A DNA stretch of 64,000 bases from Symbiodinium sp. CCMP2592 (taxonomy: Eukaryota; Sar; Dinophyceae; Suessiales; Symbiodiniaceae): positions 1 through 64,000 of the forward strand of contig CAJNDT010001218.1 in the NCBI GenBank assembly GCA_905221615.1. The letters run 5' to 3'. Position numbers and translations under genes: made by a program. This document shows positions 20,857 through 30,122 of this stretch, in pieces (position 1 is the first letter of the stretch; every line of letters starts with the position of its first letter). Below the pieces are notes generated by a model. It was not told the DNA's origin. It saw only the letters and a list, made by a program, of their open reading frames with translations, and ran no database searches.

Positions 20857-21170
20857 CTACAGGGTGAACACTGATTGTTCCTTGCTTGTGGAGGTCCTGT
20901 AGAAAAGGGTCCTGATCTGGAGGTGCTTCACTCTTCCTACACCTTGCCTTGTAATGATGCCTCTAGCTGCTGAAGAGTCCATGTACAAATGTACCTTGCA
21001 AATTTTCCTTGTCAAGAATTCAACTGCTTCCTTCAACAATATAGAATCAGATGCCGCGCTAGCTCCTGCGTAGTACTCTGCTTCACCACTGCTCAAGCTA
21101 ACTGACTTTTGGTTCCTTGAAAAGGAGTAGATACACTGGCCGTCAGACAAACAATTCCTGAAGACGTTGA
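20857..21170 (-). CDS. copia 1 RNase H, C-terminal part (new frame)
   Basis: Continues RNase H after a frame change near 21160: CLSDGQCIYSFSRNQKSVSL then SSGEAEYYAGASAASDSILL, and MDSSAARGIITRQGVGRVKH. SSGEAE holds the conserved acidic residue and MDSSAA the following Asp. It ends at 20857 soon after RTLFYR. The copia RNase H signature is complete across the two frames. Confidence 0.85.
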
Positions 21171-22328
21171 GCGCCTAGTGTCCTTCTTTCCTGCCCAATC
21201 TGAGTCGCTGTAGACTTCCAAAAGATGGTTTTCCTTGGGCTGTGTTCCTGTAAAGTCGTAACTGCCGCTCCTAATGGATTCATGGAGATTGCTAAGTCCT
21301 CTTGGTGTTTTCCTGTACACAAGATGGTATCCTTCAGTTCTTGCCATATACTGCACAAGATGGACTAAGTGTTTCCAAGAACCATGTGTGGGTTCTGACA
21401 TCTTGGAGGCTAAACCTCTTACGGCAAACTGCACGTCAGGGCGATCCTGACTGACATACAAGAGTATGCCAACGCATTTCCTGAACGATGCTGCTTGTTC
21501 CTGGTTCAGGGTTTGGGTGTTGTCGGCTTCCTGAGACTCTTGGGTACACGGAGTTGGCTTTGAGGCTTTGCTAGTCAGCTTCAGTTCTTCCTTGAGTTTC
21601 ACTAGATACTTTGGGTCACTCGTGATGTGAAGCTCATGATTGTGATAGCTGAATTTCCTTTTGAGGAATCTGATGGTTTGATGTGACTCTCCTATTTCAA
21701 GTTCCTGTTCTGTCAAGAAGAGGAATTCAACCTTCAGTTCGTAGGTTTCTCCTAGCTTTCCTAGCTTAGGATCCAGGTGTCTGGTTTTCCCTGCTGCTTG
21801 AATGTCATCCACATGCACAACAAGTATGCTGTTCCTGTCGTCACGAAACAAAGTAGGGCATGCTATGCACCTATCAAAGTTTTGCTCCTTAAGTGTTCCT
21901 GCAAAATGATCACCCCAAAGAAGTGCTGCATCTCGCTGTCCTGGAAGTACTCTGAGCAGTAACAAACCTTCGTTCCTACAACTAGGGTCTTGGTCGCCAA
22001 ACAGATCCACATATTCCTTCGGGAATTGACATGCGCAACGAGTTCTCTGCGGTACCTGTAAGAATGCGTCCTTGACATCGATCGAATACAGGGCATGTTC
22101 CTGTTGTAGTCCCAAGATAGGGATAAGTCTCACCAACGATGCGCTTGTAGCTGGGCTAAAAGTGTCGTTCCTGACCTCTACACCTCGAAACTCTCTAGCC
22201 ACTAACCTAGCTCTACGCATCCACCTGCCATTCCTGAATCTCCAATCGAAAACAAACTTCGTTGTGAGCCACTTTGTTCCTTGGTCTCTTTCTTCTTCTT
22301 CTTCTTTCTCTCTCGGCTCTTCTCTCAA
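21160..22328 (-). CDS. copia 1 reverse transcriptase and RNase H start
   Basis: RVT_2-type polymerase. Motif A is SIDVKDAFLQVPQ (Asp about residue 84 of this frame), motif C is VVHVDDIQ (residues 171-178), and upstream is FDWRFRNGRWMRRARLVARE. RNase H begins VYSDSDWAGKKDTRRSTSSG. The frame then leaves the RNase H reading near 21160. An N-terminal linker lies in another frame (22488 to about 22330: PPEVPEAQLQELDREAMLTE and INRLTEM). The junction is in a purine-rich (AGA)n stretch. It makes cDNA from the element RNA. Confidence 0.9.
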
Positions 22329-22396
22329 GCTCTTGCAAGGGTTTCCTTGCCAATGCCTTCATCTCTGTGAGTCTGTTGATCTCCGTGAGCATCGCC

Positions 22397-24060
22397 TCAC
22401 GGTCTAGTTCCTGCAACTGTGCTTCTGGAACTTCTGGAGGTCGAGTCCTCGCTCTTGAAGATGTCTTGCTCTTCATCTGAATCGCCAATGTCTGAGTACG
22501 AATCTTCCCAGAAAATGTCTTCTGTACCTGGTCCTGCTTCGGGTAGTTCCTCGTCGTTGTGCTCGTACACTCTTCCTACGTTGAACGGAGGGTACCTTTT
22601 CTTGGGAGAATCTATCTTCGGGATCTTGGAACCTGTTCCTACATCTTCAAACTCTTGCTTCCTAAGAGGTGCAGGTCCTCTAGCTGAAAGTAGTTCACTG
22701 GCCATTGCACTGTCTGGGATGAGTTCTGGTTCCGAGGCTGTGTCCATTTCCTTGTTGCTGCTACTGCTTGAAGACGTTGGGTCCGATGCTGCTTCATCTT
22801 GGTTTTCGTCGGGATATTCCTGCTCAAGTTCTTCTTCTGCTTTCCTCTTGCTCTGTGCTTGCTTTGCTTTGCTCTCTAAGTACGTTGACCTAGTAGGTCC
22901 TGTCTTTCCCGCAGAGTCCCCGCCTTGGATGACAATCGGTCCTGAAGGTGCTGAAGGCGCCGACTCCTGAGCTGTCTGGTCCTGAGTTCCGGCTCCATCC
23001 ATGATAGGTGGTGCCTCTGCAAGTGGTCCTGGGATGTTCTTCCTTGGGATGTTCCTTGTCGTAAGGGTAGTGTGCTTCACTTCCCAAGTATGAATTCCTA
23101 CGCTGCTTATTCCTTTGATGTCGAAATGTTCCACACAGCGTTTTGCGCTACGGCTCGTCTTGATGCCGTCCATGTGCCATGTAATGAACAAGTTGTTGTC
23201 TGTTTTTCCTAAGAACACTCCTCTCAACCAAATAGGGTCGCCTTTCCTATTGCCACGTGTTCCTGAACGATTGGTCAAAACCAAAAGTGATTCACCAAAT
23301 TCGGCAAGTTGGCCCTCGTAAGGGCGCCCGGCCATCCACTCATATGGCGTCATTCCTGTACCTGTGTGGCGATGGTACCTGTTCAAGGTCCACGCTGCAT
23401 GCCTGAAAGCCCAACTGAAGACTGGATGGGTGTGAGCAATATATGTTCCTGTTTTGTGTTCCAGGTGCCTAATCAAGGTAGTTCCTTGTCGCCTAATGGT
23501 TTGAATTGCTCTCTCTGCCATGCCGTTGGTTTCCTTCTGGCCACTGACTGCGTCCTGCAAGGTTGTTCCTAAACCTAAAGCTGCTCGTTGCTTCTGGATT
23601 ACCTGCTTCAGTTTCATCATAGTTCCTTCATTGTCGGCCTTCAAGTTGATGGCTCCATATCCTAGCTGGGTGCTCAAGTAGGTGACTCCTTCGCAAAGGT
23701 GTTCTACAAGATTCTTTCCTTTGGATGCTGTAGGGATACAGACCATGTTCCTACTCCAAGAATCAACACACACAAGACTAACTGCTGCTGGTGCCTCATC
23801 GTGACTTGTTCCTGTGAAACAGAAATCCATGCAGAAAGTTGGTCTCAAAGATCTCTCCTTCTCTGGGTTCTCACGAAGATGTGGAGACTCTTTTCCTTTG
23901 CATGCTACACATGTAGGACACCACGATGCGTAAGGCAAGTGTGTGAGATTATGTACTGCAACTTCTTCTGGCTTTGGCTGTTTTGGTACCTTCAGAGGTT
24001 CTGCTTCAAATGTACTCCTTGTACTTCTTCTGAGCTGCGGTAAGCTCCATGTGCCTTTCT
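22397..24060 (-). CDS. copia 1 integrase
   Basis: Zinc-binding HHCC: HNLTHLPYASWCPTC (H59, H63, C70, C73 of this frame). Catalytic core: FCMDFCF (D101), LKADNEG (D165), ETNGMAERAIQ (E205), a D-D-E spacing normal for retroelement integrases. After the core come NRYHRHTGTGMTPYEWMAGR and a long Ser/Glu-rich linker. The frame differs from the protease ORF: the change lies near 24010-24040, where KKYKEYI ends and TFEAEPLKVPKQ begins. A further change near 22440 leads into the polymerase linker. Confidence 0.9.
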
Positions 24061-26498
24061 GCTTCCATGATCGACCTGCTGAGTCTTCTAAGAATGTCCT
24101 GCTTAGAACCAAACTTTGAAACTCCAAGTTCCTTACAAAGTTCCTTCAGGGCCTTGAGGCTGTTCTGCTGGTTGTACTCATGACCATTGAAGGTAAATGA
24201 CAGTTCTCCTGCAAGCTCGTGTCTGTGCGCTGGTGCTTGGGCCTCTGAGGTCTCTTCCTGTTCTTCTTCCTGTTCTGGGATCGTGTCCAGTTGGTGAACC
24301 TTCTGTTTTGGTTTCCTGGCCTTAGGGTTCACTGGTTCAATGAGTTCAAATACACTGCGTCCTGTCCAAGATAAACCTCCTAGTGGTTCTGGGTCTCTGT
24401 GCGGCTCATCCAAAGTCCAAAACTTATCATCCTCAAAGAAATCCTTGTTGATCGGTTCTTCTCCATAGGTGTACCTGTCTGGTTTGAGATTTCCAATATC
24501 CACTGGAATGTCGTTGGTGTCTCGAGGATTGAACAAGGTCTTTCTCAACGAGTTGTGGTACCTAGTGAGTGTTGTACCGTCCATGCTGATTGACCATGCA
24601 TCTTCAGTGTACTCTTCGAACATCTTGCGATCTTCATCTTCCTTGGGTGTACCTATGAGGGTCAATGGAAATTCCTTGAGCGATACTAGCATCAATGTTC
24701 GATACTCTTTGCTGCCATCAAAGATCGTTCCGAATGGCTCTTCAAGTTCCTCAAACATGATGCTGTGATGCAACAGATACCACTGATCATCATCCTCAAT
24801 GAGTACGGCTCTGTACGCAAACTTTCCTGGTGGAAACATCAAGTAAGTATCAACGTGCTCTGAAGTTCCTAGGCTGTAGTGGACTTGGTAAGGGTCTCTC
24901 CAATTGGTCCAACCAACACGTTGCTCTTCAATGAGTTCCTTCAGGTTCTCGCACAAATATATGGGAATAGGCTTGGCTTCTGCTTCCCAGTTGACTGCTC
25001 TCACAAAGGCTTTTGTTGTAAGTGAGTTGTTGTTGTAATTCACCGCAATCTTGGTTGTTCCTTCTGTGAGGAAGGTGCCTGTAGTTGTTCCATCTCTGAA
25101 CTCCCAACCTTTCTTCAACAGCTTACCTACTGCTAAAAGAGGGTGCACTACCGATGAAATCAAGAACACTTCTTCAACCTTCACGATGTTTCCTTGAACG
25201 TCTCGAAACTCAACCTCAATGATCCTTTGGTCTGAAAACTTGATACGAGATCCTTGTGCGTCTCGCAAAACCACCTTAGTAGTGTTGGGTGCTTTCCTTC
25301 CGTACTTCTTCATCCACATTGGTGCCAACGAGATGTCGGCTCCAGAATCCAGCACTACCTCGATCTCTCGAGTCCTTGAGTTCCTTGCTGCACGAACAAA
25401 CCTGGTGCTTGTCCTTGAAGGTGCTGTTCCTTCAACTCTGTTCCTCCTGGGAGGATGGTGACATCCATACTCGCATTCCTGCATGTTCGGGTGCCAAGGT
25501 GTTTCATGACATCCGTTGGGGCATTCGTAGTAGTATCCACGATCTTGCGTTCCTACTGGGGTTCCTGCTAGATGCCACTGCCACCATGCATCATCACTCA
25601 CCTCATCACAGTCCTGAAACTCATCATCTTCATCACCAATCCAAAACTCTTCTGTCTCACTTCTCTCTTCCTGAACTTCTTCACCAACAACCCGCAAAAC
25701 TCTTCCGAAGTACTCAATCTCAATTTCCTCTGAATTTTCACTCATCTCGAATTCCTCCGGAAAGCTTGTGGGCTCGTCTCCCATGTGGTACATGGAGACC
25801 ATCCTAATCACTGGTCGTTGTGTTCCTTGACTTGCTTGGCTCTGGCTTGCTGAGGTCCTATTGCTTGACGAAGGGGCCTGAGTAGAGGTACCTGTGGTGC
25901 TTGCCTGTTCACTTTGGTTCTCGAGGTCTACGTTCCTTGCTTGGTAACCCATGTCACGCTGCTTCTGTCTACACTGCGCTTCGAAATGTCCGTACTTCTG
26001 ACAGTAGTGACAAACTCCTGTAGCTGCTTGGGCTTTTCCTTTGCCTTTACCTTTGCGTCTGTAGAATCCTTTTCCTCGACCTTTACCTTTTCCTTTGTAG
26101 CCTCTGAAACCTCTACCTCGACCTTTCCAGTTGCCTCGACCTCTGCCTTTGCCAAAACCTCCAAAACCTTTTCCTTTACCTTTGCCTTTACCGTCGAATC
26201 CGAAACCTTTTCCGAAATCCTTTCCACCTTTCTTGCCTTTTCCTTTGCCTTTGCATTTGTTATGAACATAACCTTTGCCATAGCCTTTCTTACCTTTGTA
26301 CCATGCTTGATTGATGTCCATTGCTGCAAGACCACCATGGTCATCACCTTTGTCGATCAAGTCTGTCGTAGTTCGGTGAGGTGTTCCTTGCTGGGCTGAC
26401 AAAGAGTTAGTCCAACGCTCTGTTGACTCGTAGTTCACAAGGTACTGACGAAGAGCTGTGTACTGTGTCTTCTCGTCAAGGTTGAGCAACAAGTGCCT
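24006..26498 (-). CDS. copia 1 nucleocapsid-protease region with SAP-like C-terminus
   Basis: In frame with the capsid part, but after an in-frame TAA (26501-26499). Counting from the TTG at 26492, residues 66-153 are Gly/Lys/Arg-rich (RNA-binding). 161-174 is a CCHC knuckle (CHYCQKYGHFEAQC). An acidic linker and a second Cys/His cluster (CPNGCHETPWHPNMQECEYG) follow. VVLDSGADISLAP at 380-391 is the aspartic protease DSG. Then comes a long stretch without a known motif. Near the end, NSLKALKELCKELGVSKFGS with KQDILRRLSRS fits a SAP helix-extended-helix DNA-binding motif. A SAP at this position is unusual. Confidence 0.85.
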   Translation of the reverse strand, partial: RHLLLNLDEKTQYTALRQYLVNYESTERWTNSLSAQQGTPHRTTTDLIDKGDDHGGLAAMDINQAWYKGKKGYGKGYVHNKCKGKGKGKKGGKDFGKGFGFDGKGKGKGKGFGGFGKGRGRGNWKGRGRGFRGYKGKGKGRGKGFYRRKGKGKGKAQAATGVCHYCQKYGHFEAQCRQKQRDMGYQARNVDLENQSEQASTTGTSTQAPSSSNRTSASQSQASQGTQRPVIRMVSMYHMGDEPTSFPEEFEMSENSEEIEIEYFGRVLRVVGEEVQEERSETEEFWIGDEDDEFQDCDEVSDDAWWQWHLAGTPVGTQDRGYYYECPNGCHETPWHPNMQECEYGCHHPPRRNRVEGTAPSRTSTRFVRAARNSRTREIEVVLDSGADISLAPMWMKKYGRKAPNTTKVVLRDAQGSRIKFSDQRIIEVEFRDVQGNIVKVEEVFLISSVVHPLLAVGKLLKKGWEFRDGTTTGTFLTEGTTKIAVNYNNNSLTTKAFVRAVNWEAEAKPIPIYLCENLKELIEEQRVGWTNWRDPYQVHYSLGTSEHVDTYLMFPPGKFAYRAVLIEDDDQWYLLHHSIMFEELEEPFGTIFDGSKEYRTLMLVSLKEFPLTLIGTPKEDEDRKMFEEYTEDAWSISMDGTTLTRYHNSLRKTLFNPRDTNDIPVDIGNLKPDRYTYGEEPINKDFFEDDKFWTLDEPHRDPEPLGGLSWTGRSVFELIEPVNPKARKPKQKVHQLDTIPEQEEEQEETSEAQAPAHRHELAGELSFTFNGHEYNQQNSLKALKELCKELGVSKFGSKQDILRRLSRSIMEAERHMELTAAQKKYKEYI

Positions 26499-26501
26499 TT
26501 A

Positions 26502-26850
26502 AACATCAGGCTTCATTCCTTGGATAAGAGTAGATACTTTCAAGTTCTCTTGTACCTTTTCTCCTGTCGCCTTCTCGTACTTCTGGATGTGTTCCTCATA
26601 TTCGAGGATGTTCTCAGCAATTCCTTTGTTGTGAGCAAACCTGTAGTTGAGGATGTTGTGAAACAGTTCCAACGATCTTGCACGATTCGTTGGTTGATAT
26701 TCCTTCATCAACATACGGTAGGCTTCCATACCGTTTTCCTCTCCTACGTGCTTTACAACACGGTAAGGCCTTCCTTTGGTATATGAACAAAGAACACTGT
26801 ACAGGCGGCGGCTAGCTTCCTTTCCACAAAACTCCAGAACCGTATATTGC
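26502..26850 (-). CDS. copia 1 Gag capsid, C-terminal part (new frame)
   Basis: Continues Gag after a frame change near 26815: EASRRLYSVLCSYTKGRPYR, then VVKHVGEENGMEAYRMLMKE, YQPTNRARSLELFHNILNYR and KVSTLIQGMKPDV. The pattern (LY..L...T.G....V......G...W/Y..L..EY.P) is that of copia-type capsids. It stops at a TAA (26501-26499), after which the same frame continues as RHLLLNLDEKTQY. The stop is either a disabling mutation or a readthrough signal. Confidence 0.85.
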
Positions 26851-28620
26851 TCCAGACATCTCACTCATCTTTATCATCTTATCGTCTTTCAAGTTCCTTT
26901 CGACGATGTCCATGATCTTCACCATACTGGAATCCACTGCTCCAAGCCAGATCCGCATCCTGTTCCTGAACTCTGTCCAGCCACTCTTCTCTTCCTGCCA
27001 TGTTCCTGGGGAAAACGCTTCAGGGCTTTTGATCAACTTGTGCAACTCCACTTCTCCAGGCTTTCTTTGTTCCTTTACTGCTTTCTCCAGAGATGCTCCT
27101 ATCTCCTCAAGTGTGGTTGCTGCGTTCGTGTGAGCGTCTGCTAACGCTGTCTGTGTTGCCTTTTGCTGTTCCTGCACTGCTGTAAGTGTTTCCTGAAACG
27201 CTTGTGTAAGTCCTGCTTCTCCTTGGCTTCCTGAAGCTGCTGAGTTCCTGATCTCCTCTGCTAGTGTCTGTATTCCTTGAAAGGTCTGTGCATTGATCTC
27301 TGCAAGCGCTTTCAATGCATCCTCCATTCCTTTTGCTGCTTCAAGGTTGCTGTACACTAGTGCTGCTAAAAGTAGTGACTTGCACTGCTTCCTGTTCACT
27401 GCTTGCGCTCTCCTTTCTCCTCTTGTTTTCCTTTGGGGCTTTGAGCTTCTGCTTGCTCTTGCGAAAAACAAACTAGAATAGTACGACAGGGTGATCCAAG
27501 TAATCAGTCCCATTGGGGTTCCTAAGAACACTGCTATGCGAATTCCTTGAAATACAACTCTGTTGGAAATGACTTCCTGAACTATCACATGCACGACGTC
27601 GTGAAACTTCTTTCCTGCAGTTGCTAGCTTTTCTACGAAACTCTGAACATGTTCCTGTACAAGCTTTCTCAGTACTCCTCGCTGTTGTTTTACTAGGTAC
27701 ATAGGGGCGTAGCCTGAAAGGCTCTCACTCTCCTGGTTCTCGGTGTTCTGGTCGCCGTTCCTGCGCTCTTCCGTGTAGTACTCGCCGGTCACGCCAACGA
27801 CGCTGTAGAGCTCGTTCAGCACTTGGTTCGCACACAGCAAAGCGTACGGTACCATGACTTTTCCTATCTCCACGTAGTCCTTGATCGTGTACGCGTTCGT
27901 GTTCCTGATCGTGTTCACGTTGGTGCCGTCAAGGTTCACACTGCACTCGTTGTAGCCTTCCTGGTAGTACTCGCCGTACACGTCGTAGTTCCTGTAGCGG
28001 TTCCGGTGCGTATTGGGCTTCCTTGTTCTGCTCGCCCACACGGCCATGAGCTCGCTCTCGTCGCTCTCCACGTACGTAAGTTCCTTTCTCCCACGGCTCG
28101 CATCCCTGGAGGATACGCCATCTCCAAGGGCAAGTTCTTCCTTGACCTTTTCGCTGTTGCCAAGGGCCTGCCACGGTGTCACAACCAAACTTCTTGTTCC
28201 TGGGTTCAAGGTCATCCCGCACAACGTTGCGAGGCATCCCAGGGCGAAACCAACCAGCAGCACAATGCATGCTGCCAGGCCGTAGCACTTCACGTTCCTG
28301 TACTCCTTCTGTTCCACCAGCACTCTGTCGGGGTAGCAGTCTGAGCACGCGTCGAAGTCTCGAGCGTTTCCTGCTGTCACGTTGTGGTTCCGAAGGTGTC
28401 CACAACCTCTGCGGTGGTACTTGGTTCCTGAACGGACTGCGATCCTGAGCGTGGGCATAGTCAGCACTGTCTCTGTCTTCTTGGTCACTTGCTCATTTGC
28501 GCGCATCTGCTTCCATCCAGCAACGAGGCAAACTGCCATGGCGACGAGCATCATTGTTCCTATTGCTGCAAGTAGCATCATCGCTGCCAAGGAGGTTCCT
28601 GGAGGCAGCTCCGCTACCAT
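26812..28620 (-). CDS. copia 1 Gag: membrane and Ada-like motif extension plus capsid start, 602 aa
   Basis: The ATG at 28620-28618 uses the last base of the 5' LTR. Residues 13-36 form a hydrophobic helix (MMLLAAIGTMMLVAMAVCLV). Next is SGTKYHRRGCGHLRNHNV with ACSDCYP, an H-x3-C...C-x2-C-Y-P arrangement like Ada-type metal-binding modules. A second hydrophobic segment (GLAACIVLLVGFALGCLATL) and a third (IRIAVFLGTPMGLITWITLS) follow. Then come an Ala/Gln/Glu coiled coil and the start of capsid (GTWQEEKSGWTEFRNRMRIW). A Gag with three predicted membrane segments is atypical. Either particles assemble on membranes, or a captured host domain was fused to Gag. Confidence 0.8.
   Translation of the reverse strand: MVAELPPGTSLAAMMLLAAIGTMMLVAMAVCLVAGWKQMRANEQVTKKTETVLTMPTLRIAVRSGTKYHRRGCGHLRNHNVTAGNARDFDACSDCYPDRVLVEQKEYRNVKCYGLAACIVLLVGFALGCLATLCGMTLNPGTRSLVVTPWQALGNSEKVKEELALGDGVSSRDASRGRKELTYVESDESELMAVWASRTRKPNTHRNRYRNYDVYGEYYQEGYNECSVNLDGTNVNTIRNTNAYTIKDYVEIGKVMVPYALLCANQVLNELYSVVGVTGEYYTEERRNGDQNTENQESESLSGYAPMYLVKQQRGVLRKLVQEHVQSFVEKLATAGKKFHDVVHVIVQEVISNRVVFQGIRIAVFLGTPMGLITWITLSYYSSLFFARASRSSKPQRKTRGERRAQAVNRKQCKSLLLAALVYSNLEAAKGMEDALKALAEINAQTFQGIQTLAEEIRNSAASGSQGEAGLTQAFQETLTAVQEQQKATQTALADAHTNAATTLEEIGASLEKAVKEQRKPGEVELHKLIKSPEAFSPGTWQEEKSGWTEFRNRMRIWLGAVDSSMVKIMDIVERNLKDDKMIKMSEMSGAIYGSGVLWKGS
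28608..28619 (-). promoter_or_regulatory. Primer-binding site of copia 1
   Basis: On the element strand TGGTAGCGGAGC starts right after the 5' LTR. It resembles the initiator-tRNA-Met type site of plant copia elements (TGGTATCAGAGC) and would pair with a tRNA ending GCTCCGCTACCA. It overlaps Gag codons 1-5. Confidence 0.7.
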
Positions 28621-28797
28621 GTTAAAGAACGGGTTTCACTAAGGGTTCCTACCCTCACAGACTGTCGGACACTTTTGCTTTCCTGGGCACGTGTGTCCGG
28701 GGTCTCGAGCCTTCACGTCGCGTGTGCGTGACGGCTGTTCCTTTACATTAGCTACACTGCATTAGCGGTGTTACTGTTCCTGGCAAGATGTTTAACA
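28620..28797 (-). repeat. 5' LTR of copia element 1
   Basis: 178 bp, identical base for base to 17782-17959. It should contain the element promoter; no TATA box is evident. AGGAA appears several times on the element strand. Confidence 0.95.
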
Positions 28798-29070
28798 CGT
28801 CGCCGCTTTTGCCGTCGCCGCTGCTGCCGCCGCGGCCTCCGCTGCACGTCGTGCGGTCTCCTCCGCCTGGTGCTTCTCCGCTGCTTCTCGCATGGCGTGA
28901 ACTCTTTCAGCTCTCTCCGTCGCTGCTGCCCCGTGCGAGGAGCTCGACTGCGAGTCGCTCGACGGGCTGCGACGTCTGCGACGGGGCTTGGGTCGACGGT
29001 CCGGGCTGCTTGAGCGGGACCGGTGGCGGCCTCGCTCCTCGTCGTTCTTCTTTCCACTTCGTCGGCCCAT
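28798..29070 (-). pseudogene. Gene B, 5' part: SR-like N-terminus, cut by copia insertion
   Basis: ATG at 29070-29068, 3 nt after a CAG that could accept a spliced leader. The 91 codons read MGRRSGKKNDEERGRHRSRS, then an Arg/Ser-rich run (KPRRRRRSPSSDSQSSSS), an Ala/Glu helix (RAERVHAMREAAEKHQAEET) and an Ala run. They end at ACG inside the right target duplication (28798-28802). The frame is in phase with 17776 downwards. The Arg/Ser composition suggests nuclear location. Sense-strand insertion means the LTR could still transcribe the 3' part. Confidence 0.65.
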
Positions 29071-29083
29071 GACCTGCCAGGAC

Positions 29084-29470
29084 ATATATCTATATAATAT
29101 TTACAATTCTTATATTTCTCTACATGAAAAATTATATGTATATATATATATATATCTCTCTCTCTCTCTCTCTCTCTCTCCTTTTGCACGGTGACCGTAG
29201 CCACACGGTGCATGACTGCACACGGTGACCGGAGCCACACGTCTGCATCCCATCTCTGCAGAGGTGACCGGAGCCACAACTCTGCCATCTCTGCAGACGG
29301 TGACCGGAGCCACACATCTGCATCCCGTCTCCGAAGACGGTGACCGGAGCCACACGTCTCTCAGGCCAGACGGCGACCGAAGCCGCACATCTGCCGTCAT
29401 TCGAGTGCAAACGGTGACCGAAGCCACACGTCTGCCTTCTATAGCAGATGGCGACCGAAGCCGCACATCT

Positions 29471-29515
<45 letters not shown>

Positions 29516-29700
29516 TATATATTATATATTATATATTAAATTATATTAAAATATATTATATTATATTATATTATATTATATTATATTATATTATATTATA
29601 ATATAATATATTATAATATATTATATTATATTATATTATATTATATTATATTATATTATATTATATATTATATTATATTTCATTATACTCTCTCTCTCTC
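29084..29700. repeat. GTGACCGRAGCCACAC minisatellite and long AT-rich microsatellites
   Basis: 29195-29465 holds about seven degenerate units around GGTGACCGGAGCCACAC followed by TCTGC and a 10-25 bp spacer. It is bordered by (CT)n at 29157-29180 and by (TA)n/ATATTATATT runs at 29473-29690, then (CT)n at 29689-29708. Minus-strand frames through it (WLRSP repeats) are artefacts. Confidence 0.85.
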
Positions 29701-29708
29701 TCTCTCTG

Positions 29709-30122
29709 GTCTTTGTCGCTCCCGCCCGCCTTCAAGTGGGAGGCACCCTTGTCAACCTGCAGGCACACATGCAGCCACTCTTAAACCCCAAACCCGAAAG
29801 GAAACCCCAGTCTCGCCTTCACGGCAGGGGCCCTTCTGCAGCCCGGAAAGCCTGCCCCTCTTGAGCCTCGCGGCTATATATACAAAAACTTAAGAACATC
29901 TGCAAACATGCAGCAGGACAGGCTGGCTCATGCCGACGTGTTTGTGCAAACACTTGTTGCGGGCCACTGCAAAACTCCGGGTGTGAGCGCTACTATCCTA
30001 CGCCTACCGAGGTTCGGGAAGATCGTTGCCATGCATGATCCCTCGGCTATATAAATATATATATATATGGAAGACCGAGTGCAGCCGGGAATATTGCATG
30101 CTTGCCGTGACCGCTGCCCCGC
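29709..30122. other. Spacer, no gene seen
   Basis: GC-richer sequence downstream of gene A, with short TA runs near 29874 and 30050-30067. No conserved frame. Confidence 0.45.

Larger units (their letters stand above)
17782..28797 (-). mobile_element. Ty1/copia LTR retrotransposon with accessory ORF, 11,016 bp
   Basis: Bounded by two identical 178-bp LTRs and flanked by CGTCG on both sides (17777-17781 and 28798-28802). The internal order on the minus strand is Gag - zinc knuckle - protease - integrase - reverse transcriptase - RNase H, which is the Ty1/copia order, then an extra coiled-coil ORF before the 3' LTR. The primer-binding site and a short purine tract sit where expected. At 11 kb it is about twice a typical copia element. 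Identical LTRs imply a recent insertion. The coding region nevertheless shows several frame changes and one in-frame stop. Confidence 0.95.

Noticed and set aside
28752-29315. Minus-strand ORF with repeated WLRSP
   Set aside because: Its N-terminal part is the minisatellite and its C-terminal part is the wrong frame of gene B.
29195-29465. CRISPR-like look: short repeats with variable spacers
   Set aside because: Eukaryotic context, units too degenerate, spacers of irregular length, no cas genes, next to microsatellites; best read as a minisatellite.
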